Assembly (NCBI RefSeq): GCF_023520795.1
Contig: NZ_CP046605.1
Location: 1,347,438 to 1,411,437, forward strand
Source of the DNA: Corynebacterium accolens
GTDB lineage: Bacteria; Actinomycetota; Actinomycetes; Mycobacteriales; Mycobacteriaceae
Reading direction: 5' to 3'
Length of the DNA stretch: 64,000 nucleotides
The position numbers were made by a program, and so were the translations under genes. Positions 43,393 to 51,702 of this stretch are shown here, piece by piece. Positions within the stretch are counted from its first letter, which is position 1. Each line of letters starts with the position of its first letter. The notes beneath the pieces were generated by a model. It was given only the letters and a program-made list of their open reading frames with translations, did not search any database and was not told where the DNA came from.

Positions 43393-44349
43393 TTAAATCC
43401 CGGCATTATCGCCATTGGTCAGCAGCGTAAAAAGCACTGCCATGCGCATGTGGACACCGTTGTTGACCTGCTGCAATACCGTGGTTTTATCCATATCGGC
43501 CACGGCGTAGTTAATCTCCATGCCGCGCAGCATGGGACCTGGGTGCATGACGATGGCATCCTTGTGCAGCGCCGCAGCGCGCTGCTGCGATAGCCCAAAG
43601 AGCTGCGCGTACTCGCGGTGGGAGGGGAAGAAGCCACCGTCCATGCGCTCTTGCTGCACGCGCAGCATCATCACGACATCGGCATCTGCAAGCTCTGCAT
43701 CAAAGTCATAGGACACGCGCACCGGCCACTTGTCCACGCCCCACGGCATCAAGGTCGCAGGCCCCACGAGGGTGACCTCCGCGCCCAAGGTGTGCAGGAG
43801 ATCCACGTTTGAGCGCACCACGCGCGAGTGCAGGCAATCGCCCACAATCTTTACCTTCAGGCCCTCAAAGCCATTATCGCCGCGCAGGCCCAGGCGCTGG
43901 CGCATCGTGACGGCATCGAGCAAGGCCTGCGTCGGGTGCTGGTGCGCACCGTCGCCGGCGTTGATGACGGCAGGGCCGTTTCCATCCGGGTCCACCCACT
44001 GGGCCAGCTGCTGCGGCGCGCCGGAGGACGGGTGGCGCATGATGATGGCATCGGCACCGATGGCCGCCAGCGTCAGGCCCGTATCTTTGAGGGATTCGCC
44101 CTTTTTCACAGAGGAGGTCGACGCCGAGAGGTTGATAACATCAGCGGACATCCACTTGCCGGCCGTTTCAAAAGACGAGCGCGTACGCGTGGAGTTTTCG
44201 TAGAAGAGTGTATAAATCGTGCGCCCGCGCAGCGTCGGCAGTTTTTTGACCTCGCGGCCATCGAGCGCCTCGCGGAAGCGATCGGCCTCATCCAGCAGGC
44301 CGATGATTTCTGCGCGGGATAGTTCCGCGCTATCGATGAGGTGTTTCAT
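43393..44349 (-). CDS. pyrB: Aspartate carbamoyltransferase catalytic chain
   Basis: First committed pyrimidine step (318 aa). [13 protein letters not shown] (about residues 48-60) binds carbamoyl phosphate; [13 protein letters not shown] and [15 protein letters not shown] are conserved. No pyrI regulatory chain is present, as is usual in actinobacteria. Its ATG overlaps the pyrR stop by 4 nt (ATGA), so the two are translationally coupled and any control on pyrR translation would pass to pyrB. Confidence 0.98.
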   Translation of the reverse strand: MKHLIDSAELSRAEIIGLLDEADRFREALDGREVKKLPTLRGRTIYTLFYENSTRTRSSFETAGKWMSADVINLSASTSSVKKGESLKDTGLTLAAIGADAIIMRHPSSGAPQQLAQWVDPDGNGPAVINAGDGAHQHPTQALLDAVTMRQRLGLRGDNGFEGLKVKIVGDCLHSRVVRSNVDLLHTLGAEVTLVGPATLMPWGVDKWPVRVSYDFDAELADADVVMMLRVQQERMDGGFFPSHREYAQLFGLSQQRAAALHKDAIVMHPGPMLRGMEINYAVADMDKTTVLQQVNNGVHMRMAVLFTLLTNGDNAGI

Positions 44350-44954
44350 GAGTGCGTTCCCCTTATCTGCGCGGCATCGCCCGCGGACGTAGAGCGGGTG
44401 AGGACTACGGCATCGCGGCCATCGATGTCTTGGATATATACGGAGACATCTTCTTCCCGCGCCGTGGGCAGGTTCTTGCCCACATAATCGGCGCGGATGG
44501 GGACCTCGCGGTGCCCGCGGTCCACCAATACGGCCAACTGGATAATCGAAGGCCTGCCAACATCGCCCACCGCATCGAGGGCGGCGCGGATGGTGCGGCC
44601 GGAATAGAGGACATCATCGACCAAGATGACGGTGGCGTTATCTATTCCACCGTCTGGAATGGAGGTCGGTTGCAGGGCGCGGTGCGGGAAATTGCGTAAA
44701 TCGTCTCTGTACAACGTGATGTCGAGCGAGCCCCATGGAACGGGGACCCCGGAAAACTCGTGTATCTTCTGCGCGAGGCGCTCCGCTAGGGGCACTCCGC
44801 CTGAGGGGATGCCCAGCAAAATGACCCGCGGGGCCTCCGCGGAATCGAGCGCCGTCTTTTCAATAATCTGGTGCGCGATGCGTGCAACGGTACGCGAGAC
44901 ATCATCGGAGCTTAAAAGCTCCAACTGGTTCGCGTTCACGTCAGTTCCACTCAT
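44346..44954 (-). CDS. pyrR: Bifunctional pyr operon regulator / uracil phosphoribosyltransferase PyrR
   Basis: RNA-binding regulator that senses UMP/UTP and has UPRTase activity (202 aa). The PRPP loop [21 protein letters not shown] ([10 protein letters not shown] core, about residues 104-115) and [17 protein letters not shown] match the family. The N-terminus is about 15 residues longer than B. subtilis PyrR. It is first in the operon. A hairpin encloses its ribosome binding site and includes its start codon, suggesting translational autoregulation, which is reported for mycobacterial PyrR. Confidence 0.96.
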   Translation of the reverse strand: MSGTDVNANQLELLSSDDVSRTVARIAHQIIEKTALDSAEAPRVILLGIPSGGVPLAERLAQKIHEFSGVPVPWGSLDITLYRDDLRNFPHRALQPTSIPDGGIDNATVILVDDVLYSGRTIRAALDAVGDVGRPSIIQLAVLVDRGHREVPIRADYVGKNLPTAREEDVSVYIQDIDGRDAVVLTRSTSAGDAAQIRGTHS

Positions 44955-44981
44955 CGTGACCTCCTTCCCCGCCTCACGATG
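44952..44981 (-). promoter_or_regulatory. Hairpin sequestering the pyrR ribosome binding site and start codon
   Basis: On the minus strand a perfect 8-bp stem CATCGTGA / TCACGATG encloses a 14-nt purine-rich loop GGCGGGGAAGGAGG, which holds the Shine-Dalgarno AAGGAGG. The last three bases of the 3' arm are the pyrR ATG. Stabilising this hairpin, for example by PyrR-UMP, would block initiation. The loop does not exactly match the Bacillus PyrR-binding consensus. Confidence 0.65.
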
Positions 44982-45012
44982 CGGTCCTTAAAGGATGCCT
45001 GTCAATGAACTT

Positions 45013-45034
45013 GTAGACGTCTATGCTGATAGAC
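45013..45034. promoter_or_regulatory. Cluster of TAGAC/GTCTA half-sites upstream of pyrR
   Basis: Three half-sites in 22 bp: TAGAC-GTCTA abutting (45014-45023) and GTCTAT-GCTG-ATAGAC (45019-45034), both perfectly symmetric. They lie about 60-80 nt upstream of the pyrR start, in the likely promoter region. The half-site equals that of McbR but the spacing is wrong for it, so the protein that binds, if any, is unknown. Confidence 0.45.
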
Positions 45035-45099
45035 ACGTATTACCTTAGCACCTTACCCACCGCGTGGGTGAGGCTCAGTCGAAAGAGGTGCATCACGCA

Positions 45100-46452
45100 G
45101 TGAGTTTCTCTGCACAGCACGTAGTCCCAGCCGCCCGCGAACATGTTTGGCAATGGCACACCCGGCCAGGGGCGCTGACGCGCCTGAACGCGCCTTTTGC
45201 CTTTATGAAGCCGGTGCAGCAGGCTACCGATCTGGGCGATGGTACCTCCCTGCTCGCCCTTCCCGGCGGTTTGCAATGGACGGCCCAGCACGACCTTGCG
45301 CGCTACCAAGCCGGGTATAGTTTCAGCGATGTCTGCGTCAACGCACCCATCCGCAAATTTGCCAAGTGGCGCCATACGCACCGGTTTGCCGATCACCCAG
45401 ACGGAACGCTGATTACAGACGAGGTAGATACCCGTATCCCCGCTGTGGCCCTCAACTCGGTTTTCGCCTACCGTCAGCACCAACTAATCGAGGATATTTC
45501 CTTTGAAAACCGCTTGCGCGAAAGCCAACTTGGCCACAAGCCTTTGACCGTCGCTGTAACTGGCTCGCACGGCAGTGTGGGCAGCGCCTTGACCGCACAG
45601 CTACAAACCCTGGGCCACACCGTGATCCCTCTCGTGCGCGGCGCGGCGGAGGCAGGCCAGCGCGAGTGGCGCCCACACCACCCGCGGCCCGATCTCCTCG
45701 AGGGCGTCGACGTCCTCGTACACCTGGCGGGCGAACCCATCTTTGGGCGCTTTAATGACAGCCATAAGTCCGATATCCGCGACTCCCGCGTGGGCCCCAC
45801 CGAAAACCTCGCCCGCCTAGTGTCCACCACCGATTCCGTGCAGGCCATGGTGTGCGCCTCTGCCATCGGCTTCTACGGGTCTGAGCGCGGCGATGAGCTG
45901 CTAACCGAGGACGCCGAGCGCGGCGAGGGCTTTCTTACCGATGTCGCAGTGGACTGGGAGAAAGCCTGCGACCCCGCCCGCGAGGCCGGGAAGCGCGTGG
46001 TCAATATCCGCACCGGCATCGTGATGTCCGGCAATTCCGGCCTGCTACCGCTGTTGCGCGCGCTGTTTTCCACAGGGCTTGGCGGCGCCTTTGGTGACGG
46101 CAACTTTTGGTACAGCTGGGTAGCACTAGACGATCTCACCGATGCCTATATCCGCGCCATCGTGGATGAGAAGCTTGCGGGGGCGGTCAATGGGGCATCG
46201 CCAAACCCGGTGCTCAATAAGGACTTCGTATCTGCCTTGGGCTCCGAATTGCACCGCCCCACCATTCTGCCGATCCCCCAATTCGGCCCCGCTTTGCTCC
46301 TGGGCAAGCAAGGCGCGCAAGAACTCGCATTGGCCGACCAGCGCGTCAAGCCACAGGTGCTGGAAGATATAGGCCATACCTTCCGCTACCCCACCATCGA
46401 CGCAGCCTTGGCGCACGAACTCGGCGGCGAAAGCCTGTGGGAGTCGCCGTAG
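45100..46452 (+). CDS. SRPBCC-SDR39U1 fusion (TIGR01777-type epimerase family)
   Basis: Protein of about 450 aa with two parts. Residues about 1-145 resemble an SRPBCC/cyclase lipid-binding fold (FSAQHVVPAAREHVWQWHTRPG at the start). From about 150 there is an SDR Rossmann domain: VAVTGSHGSVGSAL, LVHLAGEPI and ASAIGFYGSERGDE match the SDR39U1 (YfcH/TIGR01777) family, whose substrate is unknown. The frame is open to 45064, but GTG 45100 has AAAGAGG 11 nt upstream. It is divergent from pyrR and is a stand-alone gene. Confidence 0.85.
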   Translation: MSFSAQHVVPAAREHVWQWHTRPGALTRLNAPFAFMKPVQQATDLGDGTSLLALPGGLQWTAQHDLARYQAGYSFSDVCVNAPIRKFAKWRHTHRFADHPDGTLITDEVDTRIPAVALNSVFAYRQHQLIEDISFENRLRESQLGHKPLTVAVTGSHGSVGSALTAQLQTLGHTVIPLVRGAAEAGQREWRPHHPRPDLLEGVDVLVHLAGEPIFGRFNDSHKSDIRDSRVGPTENLARLVSTTDSVQAMVCASAIGFYGSERGDELLTEDAERGEGFLTDVAVDWEKACDPAREAGKRVVNIRTGIVMSGNSGLLPLLRALFSTGLGGAFGDGNFWYSWVALDDLTDAYIRAIVDEKLAGAVNGASPNPVLNKDFVSALGSELHRPTILPIPQFGPALLLGKQGAQELALADQRVKPQVLEDIGHTFRYPTIDAALAHELGGESLWESP

Positions 46453-46526
46453 GAGCGCTATGAGTTAGGTAAACTAGGCAGGGTTGACCATTATCCCCGA
46501 TTAGTACATGGATTGAGACTACTTAC

Positions 46527-47018
46527 GTGTCTGAAGAACCAACCCTGTATCCCGATACGCCCATTGAGGATGTCACCCTCGAGCGCATCGGTGAAATTTT
46601 TGACTCCGAAAAGCTCGAGTACCGCGTAGAAGAACAGACCGTCGGCGAAGGCGAGACGGTAAAGATCCTGCGCACCGGCTTTTCCAATATCGCCATTGCC
46701 CTGCAAGTGCGTGACGATGTCCTCGTGGCAGACTCCGTCTGGCGCGGCAACGCCCCAGCCTCGGAAGGCCCGCAACTGCTCATGGTCCTCAATAAGTGGA
46801 ACCAGCAGCACTTCGCGCCCACCCTGCGCTTTTTTGAATCGGCCGAAAATAATCTGGCTGTCTCCGGCGTGCGCGAAATCAACATTTCCCATGGCCTGTC
46901 CCGCAACCAGATCGGTGCCTTCGTGATGTCCACCTTGGACTCCATGCTGCAGTCCATGGCTTTTGTTGAAGAGCACTACCCACAGCTTGTCACCTGGGAG
47001 GAGCATAACCATGACTAA
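46527..47018 (+). CDS. YbjN-domain protein 1
   Basis: 163-aa protein with a YbjN-type fold of unknown molecular role. The pattern LERIGEIFDSEKLEYRVEE followed by a WNQQHFAPTLRFFE segment and a C-terminal helix is typical. It has no signal peptide or membrane segment. The start is GTG 46527 with a poor ribosome binding site. It overlaps the next gene, a second YbjN protein, by 8 nt, so the two are probably made together and may interact; that is inference. Confidence 0.78.
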   Translation: MSEEPTLYPDTPIEDVTLERIGEIFDSEKLEYRVEEQTVGEGETVKILRTGFSNIAIALQVRDDVLVADSVWRGNAPASEGPQLLMVLNKWNQQHFAPTLRFFESAENNLAVSGVREINISHGLSRNQIGAFVMSTLDSMLQSMAFVEEHYPQLVTWEEHNHD

Positions 47019-47532
47019 TGCATCCACCGCATCTACCGAAAACAATTTGCCCGAGGTCGATCTAGACCGCGTCGTAGCTGCCATGGGCACCTTCGATATT
47101 GAGCTGACCAAGGTGGAAGGCGAAATTGACGCCGCCACCGCCAACCTCAATGGCCTGCCCACCATGTTTGCGGTCCTGGATTCCGTTGTCATCGTGCGCT
47201 GCGATGTGCCAACCGATGCCTCGTTCTCCAAGGCCGATGCCGGACTCTTCCTCGCCGCCAACCAGATCAACTCTGTAGCATTCGGCGCGCGAGCAGTTAT
47301 TTCTGAGCACGACGATATGCTCGTCGTCCGCACCGAGCGCGATATTCCCGCCGCCGCCGGAATGACCGATGAGCAACTCACCACCGCTTTGAAGAAGGCC
47401 GTCGATGCCGTTATCAACGGCCAGGACGCCATGGTGTCTGCCGCCGAGGAAATGGCCAAGCTCGGATCTGAAACCGCTGCGAAGGCTGGCAACGGCGGCG
47501 AGGAAAACTCCACGCCGTCTGGAAACGCCTAA
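47011..47532 (+). CDS. YbjN-domain protein 2
   Basis: 173-aa protein related in fold to its upstream neighbour: VDLDRVVAAMGTFDIELTKVEG, then a strand-rich core and helix with LFLAANQINS. The C-terminal 25 residues are rich in Ala, Gly and Glu and likely disordered. ATG 47011 has GGGAGGAG upstream and lies within the end of the previous gene. The function is unknown; YbjN-like tandem pairs occur in other corynebacteria. Confidence 0.78.
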   Translation: MTNASTASTENNLPEVDLDRVVAAMGTFDIELTKVEGEIDAATANLNGLPTMFAVLDSVVIVRCDVPTDASFSKADAGLFLAANQINSVAFGARAVISEHDDMLVVRTERDIPAAAGMTDEQLTTALKKAVDAVINGQDAMVSAAEEMAKLGSETAAKAGNGGEENSTPSGNA

Positions 47533-47556
47533 GCCGCCATTTTTCTAGGCACCTCT

Positions 47557-47625
47557 CCCCGCACCTGCTTCGCCTCGTCTCGCGCACTCGCGTGCTGCGG
47601 CGAGGCGGCGATGCGGGGATTTTTA
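47557..47625 (+). terminator. Terminator after the YbjN pair
   Basis: Nested stems: CCCCGCA (47557-47563) with TGCGGGG (47612-47618), and CGCCTCG (47571-47577) with CGAGGCG (47601-47607), followed by ATTTTTA. It lies between the convergent YbjN pair and ppk2. Confidence 0.8.
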
Positions 47626-47668
47626 GGCGCTTTGCCCTGCCTTAAGCTCTCAGCACCGCGACTAATGC

Positions 47669-48523
47669 TTAGTCCGCATCGAGGATGCGCTGCTTTTCTG
47701 CCTCCGGATCGAACTCGGGCGCGGGCCACGACAGGTTAAGGTGCCGCAGTGCATCGACGATGAGATATTTCAGGGCCATGCGCGCGTACTTCTTATTATC
47801 CGTGGGGATAACAAACCATGGTGCCCAGAGTTCATCCGTCCGGCGGATGGCATCTTCATAGGCGGCCATGTATTTATCCCAATAGCCGCGCTCTTCAAGG
47901 TCTGAAGGATCGTACTTCCAGTACTTATCCTCGCGCTCGGTCCGCTCGATGAGGTTTTCCTTTTGGAACTCCGGCGAGATGTGCAAAAAGACCTTGAGGA
48001 TCTTTACCCGCTTTCCGGCGAGCTCTTGTTCATATTCGCGAATCGCCTCGAAGCGACGATCGATCTCTTCCTCATCCACCCACTCGTGCACGCGTTGAAT
48101 CAGCACGTCCTCGTAGTGGGAACGGTCAAAGGCCACGACTTGGCCAGGAACCGGATCGTGTTTGCGGATGCGCCACAGGAAATCGTGTTCCATTTCCTCT
48201 TCCGTGGGCTTACCAAACCCCACGGTCTTAGTACCCTGCGGATCAAAGACGGAAAAGACGTGACGAATCGCCCCGCCCTTGCCGGAGGTATCCATGCCTT
48301 GCAGGACCACTAAGAGCGAAGGTGCGTCATCGCTATGCGCCCTGCCATTAGCAAAGAGGCGTTCCTGCAAATCATAGAGCTCATCGTCGTAGCGTTCGAA
48401 GCGGTCCGCTAAGTCAGACTTTGAGCCATCGAATCCTGGAGTCGCCGTGGGATCGACATCTGCAAGCTGAAAGGTTTTTCCGGCGCGCAGGTCTAGCGCA
48501 TCTTTGATCTTAAATTTACCCAT
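47669..48523 (-). CDS. ppk2: Polyphosphate kinase 2 (PPK2 family)
   Basis: Cytoplasmic kinase using polyphosphate to phosphorylate nucleoside (di)phosphates (284 aa, single PPK2 domain). Walker A LQGMDTSGKGGAIRHVFS (about residues 72-89), Walker B VVAFDRSHYEDVLIQRVH (about 130-147) and the lid with SPEFQKENLIERTER are visible. Nucleotide preference cannot be told. ATG 48523 is supported by TACACT 7 nt upstream, a leaderless promoter; the frame stays open to 48631 but lacks family similarity there. Confidence 0.93.
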   Translation of the reverse strand: MGKFKIKDALDLRAGKTFQLADVDPTATPGFDGSKSDLADRFERYDDELYDLQERLFANGRAHSDDAPSLLVVLQGMDTSGKGGAIRHVFSVFDPQGTKTVGFGKPTEEEMEHDFLWRIRKHDPVPGQVVAFDRSHYEDVLIQRVHEWVDEEEIDRRFEAIREYEQELAGKRVKILKVFLHISPEFQKENLIERTEREDKYWKYDPSDLEERGYWDKYMAAYEDAIRRTDELWAPWFVIPTDNKKYARMALKYLIVDALRHLNLSWPAPEFDPEAEKQRILDAD

Positions 48524-48530
48524 GACACAC

Positions 48531-48536
48531 AGTGTA
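48531..48536 (-). promoter_or_regulatory. Candidate -10 box for leaderless ppk2 mRNA
   Basis: TACACT on the minus strand ends 7 nt before ATG 48523; no Shine-Dalgarno is present. Confidence 0.5.
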
Positions 48537-48615
48537 CAAACGCCAGGGTGTGGAGCGGGTGGAGCGGGCGAACCGGGGCTGGCTCCCGCGGCGACTCGCT
48601 GCAGGAGACATGACC

Positions 48616-48661
48616 AGTTCCCCAGCTTCATTGCTTCTTAAACTAAGCAAGCCGGGGAACT
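48616..48661 (-). terminator. Hairpin downstream of nusB
   Basis: An imperfect stem between AGTTCCCC...TTGCTT (48616-48636) and AAGCAA...GGGGAACT (48645-48661) with an 8-nt loop and an internal bulge. It begins 18 nt past the nusB stop. No U-tract follows on the minus strand. Confidence 0.55.
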
Positions 48662-48679
48662 CAGGAAACTGGGAATGGG

Positions 48680-49315
48680 TTAGGAGTTATCCTCTTCCGA
48701 TTCCGCACGTGGGGAGGCTTCCCCAGACTCCTCTGGCGTCTTCGGCATTTCTGATGCCTCTGCGTGCGCCGAAGGCTCAGAGTCCTCCCGGGAATCCTCG
48801 GCTTCCGCGTCGTCGCTTTCTTCCTCTTGACCGACGCTATTCATCGGGCTCAACTCAGAACGAGATTGCGCGACGTCATCCAAGACCGCGTGGATATACG
48901 GTGCGGCTTGATCGTGGGAATACTGCGAGGCCAGCTCCACGCCTTCAACGACGGCCGTCGCGGTGGGAACGTCCGGATTAAACAACAGCTCCCAGACCGA
49001 AAGGCGCAAGATTGCGCGATCGACGGCGGGGATCCGGTGCAGCTCCCAGTTCTGGGAAAGGTACCGCGAGATCGTGTCATCGATAGCGTCTAGCTCTTCT
49101 GCGACACCTTGGACGATGACCTTGGTGTAATCCGCGATCGGCGCTACCGCGTGGCGATCCTCGCGCGCCAAGGCAACGCGGTCCTCAACGATGGCAACGG
49201 GATCAACGTCCCTGTTCTCCGCTTCATAGAGGATATCCGCTGCGCGCCGGCGCGCCCGGTAGCGCGCGGTATGCCGTTTATGATTGATATCCCGCTTAGC
49301 AGTGTTATCAGACAA
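48680..49315 (-). CDS. nusB: Transcription antitermination factor NusB, with acidic C-terminal tail
   Basis: Binds BoxA RNA with NusE in rRNA antitermination. The helical NusB domain covers about residues 12-153, with [19 protein letters not shown] and [18 protein letters not shown] as signatures. Residues about 155-211 form an unusual tail very rich in Glu, Asp, Ser and Ala; NusB is normally near 140 aa. The start is TTG 49315, 9 nt after efp; the ribosome binding site is poor. It is the last gene of the pepQ-efp-nusB group. Confidence 0.94.
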   Translation of the reverse strand: MSDNTAKRDINHKRHTARYRARRRAADILYEAENRDVDPVAIVEDRVALAREDRHAVAPIADYTKVIVQGVAEELDAIDDTISRYLSQNWELHRIPAVDRAILRLSVWELLFNPDVPTATAVVEGVELASQYSHDQAAPYIHAVLDDVAQSRSELSPMNSVGQEEESDDAEAEDSREDSEPSAHAEASEMPKTPEESGEASPRAESEEDNS

Positions 49316-49324
49316 GATAAGGCC

Positions 49325-49888
49325 CTAGTTGTTGACGCGGGACAGGTACTCGCCGGTGCGGGTATCGATCTTTAGTACATTGCCGATTTCAATGAACAGC
49401 GGGACCTGAATCTCGGCGCCGGTCTCCAGCGTGGCGGGCTTGGTGCCGCCGGAGGAACGGTCCCCCTGCAGGCCTGGCTCGGTGTGCTCTACCTTGAGGT
49501 CGACGGAGATAGGAAGCTCCGCGAACAATGCCTCATCCTCGTAGAAGGAGACCTGCACGCGCATGTTTTCCAGCAGGAAACGTGCGGCATCGCCGAACTT
49601 ATCCGGCGAAAGCTCAAACTGCTCGAAGGTCTTTTCATCCATGACGACATAGCTGGTGCCGTCGTTGTACAGGTAGGTCATATCGCGACGGTCCACCGTG
49701 GCGGTTTCTACCTTGACGCCCGCGTTCCAGGTCTTGTCCACGGTCTTTCCGGAAACAACGTCCTTGAGCTTGGTGCGCACGAACGCTGGGCCCTTGCCCG
49801 GCTTCACATGCTGAAACTCGGTGATCTGCATCAGCTTGTTGTCAATCTTGAGAACGAGTCCGTTCTTGAAATCAGTAGTATCAGCCAT
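49325..49888 (-). CDS. efp: Elongation factor P
   Basis: Relieves ribosome stalling at polyproline (187 aa, three barrel domains). The N-terminal KOW-like domain carries the tip loop [14 protein letters not shown], with Lys near residue 32 at the apex; the C-terminal OB domain has [22 protein letters not shown]. No epmA/epmB modification genes lie nearby; in actinobacteria the lysine is generally thought to be unmodified. Confidence 0.98.
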   Translation of the reverse strand: MADTTDFKNGLVLKIDNKLMQITEFQHVKPGKGPAFVRTKLKDVVSGKTVDKTWNAGVKVETATVDRRDMTYLYNDGTSYVVMDEKTFEQFELSPDKFGDAARFLLENMRVQVSFYEDEALFAELPISVDLKVEHTEPGLQGDRSSGGTKPATLETGAEIQVPLFIEIGNVLKIDTRTGEYLSRVNN

Positions 49889-49987
49889 TGCGGTTAAACT
49901 CCCGAATATTGTGGTTGAAAGGTTGAAAGCAAAGTATAAGCCTACCGGATAGCCCGCACCCGCTGGCCCACCGGTACCCCCCTAAAT

Positions 49988-50009
49988 CTCCTCCCCGGAA
50001 AGGGAGGAG
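49988..50009 (-). terminator. Short hairpin between pepQ and efp
   Basis: Arms CTCCTCCC (49988-49995) and GGGAGGAG (50002-50009) with a 6-nt loop, 20 nt after the pepQ stop. There is no U-tract; it may only partly stop or stabilise the transcript. Confidence 0.45.
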
Positions 50010-50028
50010 TCGCAGGGGCCAAGCCTAC

Positions 50029-51135
50029 CTATGCGGGTAGCTCAGTAAAGTCCTTGGAGGCGGCGGTAATGATCTTCGGGGCCCCATCGGTGATAATCAG
50101 CGTATCTTCGATGCGTACGCCGCCCTTGCCCGGCATATACACGCCCGGCTCGATGGTCAGCGTCATCCCTGGCGCCAGCTCACCCTTACCGGTCGTGGCG
50201 GCAAAGGGTGCTTCGTGCACGTCCAAGCCCACGCCGTGCCCGGTGGAGTGGACGAAGTAGTCGCCGTATCCGGCATCGGCGATAACGTTGCGGCAGGCGG
50301 CGTCGACATCGGAAAGCGACGTGCCCGCTACCGCAGCCTCCACGCCAGCCTGCTGGGCGCGCAGCACCAGATCGTAGATCTCCTTGGCAAAGTCATTTGC
50401 CGTGCCCACGACATAGGTGCGGGTGCAGTCGGAGTTAAATCCGCGCAGGTGAGCGCCGAAGTCGATGGTGACCAAGTCCCCGTCCTCGATCACGCGATCG
50501 TCCGCGCCGTGGTGCGGCATGGCGGAGTTCGGGCCAGAGGCCACGATGGTATCGAAGCTCACTCGCTCGGAGCCTAGGATGCGCATGCGGAATTCCAGAT
50601 CGGCGGCAACTTCGCGCTCCGTGCGGCCCGCCCGCAACTCGCCGGCGGCAAGAAGATCTTCCAAAGCCTGGTTAGCAAGCGCCGCGATCTCCTCGAGCTT
50701 TTCCAGTTCTACAGCATCCTTCGTGATGCGGATGTCCTCGATGATTCCGGTAACGGGCACCAAGGTGACCCCATTCGGTGCGGAATCCTTCAGATCTTCC
50801 AGTTCCGATACGGACATGTAGTCGGCTTCGAAGCCGACGCGAACCGGGGTCTCATCCTTGTCGAATTGCTGCAGGAGCACCTTACCCACAGAACGGCCCT
50901 CGACCGCCTCAAGATCCGGGACTTCCTGGGCAATCTGGGTGGTATAGCGGCCATCGGTGGCCATAAGCGCGGAAAGATCCTTGCGCAGCAGCATCCCGCC
51001 GTTGGAGCCGGAGAATCCGGACAGGTACCGGACGTGGATCAAGTGAGTTACCAATACCGCATCAATGCGCTGACCGGCTAATTCCGCGGCTAGCTTCCGG
51101 CGGCGATCGCTGAAACGGGTATCTGCAAGTGCCAT
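50029..51135 (-). CDS. pepQ: Xaa-Pro aminopeptidase/dipeptidase (M24B)
   Basis: Metallopeptidase of 368 aa cleaving Xaa-Pro bonds. The N-terminal creatinase-like domain spans about 1-130; the C-terminal pita-bread domain has metal ligands in VTIDFGAHLRGFNSDCTRTY (two Asp, about residues 228-241), STGHGVGLDVHEAP (His) and LTIEPGVYMPGKGGVRIEDT (two Glu). It precedes efp, whose substrates are proline-rich; the pairing is conserved in many Gram-positives. AAGGA precedes the ATG. Confidence 0.93.
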   Translation of the reverse strand: MALADTRFSDRRRKLAAELAGQRIDAVLVTHLIHVRYLSGFSGSNGGMLLRKDLSALMATDGRYTTQIAQEVPDLEAVEGRSVGKVLLQQFDKDETPVRVGFEADYMSVSELEDLKDSAPNGVTLVPVTGIIEDIRITKDAVELEKLEEIAALANQALEDLLAAGELRAGRTEREVAADLEFRMRILGSERVSFDTIVASGPNSAMPHHGADDRVIEDGDLVTIDFGAHLRGFNSDCTRTYVVGTANDFAKEIYDLVLRAQQAGVEAAVAGTSLSDVDAACRNVIADAGYGDYFVHSTGHGVGLDVHEAPFAATTGKGELAPGMTLTIEPGVYMPGKGGVRIEDTLIITDGAPKIITAASKDFTELPA

Positions 51136-51271
51136 AAAATCATCCTTTGCGGGGAACGTAGTGAAGCTTAGAAAAATTTATTCTTCCACTATAACTATTT
51201 CCACAGCGCAGGTGGCTAGGTTCGAAGGCTTCTTTGCATCCGCGCCCGAGGGGCATGGATCTGGCCGGTGA

Positions 51272-51700
51272 TTATTGGCACAGATAGTCCACCGCGGCGC
51301 AGTATCCAAAGACCCCCAAGCCGGCGATAACGCCGCGGGCAATGGGGCTCAAATAAGAATGGTGCCTAAACTCTTCCCGGGCGTGCACGTTGGAGATATG
51401 CACCTCCACGAAGCCGGCGCCATCGGCAATCTCTGCCAGGGCGTCGCGCAGGGCGACGGAGGTATGCGTCAGCCCACCTGGGTTAATGATGACGGCACTT
51501 CCGGCATCGGCGGCCTCGTGGACCTTCTCAATGAGCTCGCCTTCAAAATTCGACTGGAAAAACTCGATGTCTGCCCCGTGCTTCGCCGCACGTTCGGACA
51601 CCAGCTCTTCGACATCGCGCAGCGTCGTGGAACCATAGACGTCCGGTTGACGCTTGCCCAACCTATTTAAGTTCGGGCCATTGAGAACAACGATTTTCAT
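51272..51700 (-). CDS. aroQ: 3-dehydroquinate dehydratase, type II
   Basis: Third shikimate step (142 aa, dodecameric type II). [19 protein letters not shown] (residues 5-23) holds the catalytic Arg and Tyr; [17 protein letters not shown] (about 74-90) and [17 protein letters not shown] (about 100-116; catalytic His) follow. It begins 2 nt after the aroB stop. It is often named aroD in C. glutamicum literature. Confidence 0.97.
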   Translation of the reverse strand: MKIVVLNGPNLNRLGKRQPDVYGSTTLRDVEELVSERAAKHGADIEFFQSNFEGELIEKVHEAADAGSAVIINPGGLTHTSVALRDALAEIADGAGFVEVHISNVHAREEFRHHSYLSPIARGVIAGLGVFGYCAAVDYLCQ

Positions 51701-51702
51701 GT

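Noticed and set aside
48532-48981. A frame beginning MYKRQ, resembling translated sequencing-adapter junk
   Set aside because: The DNA here (GTGTACAAACGCCAG) differs from the transposon-end adapter, and the region is an ordinary promoter plus nusB antisense.
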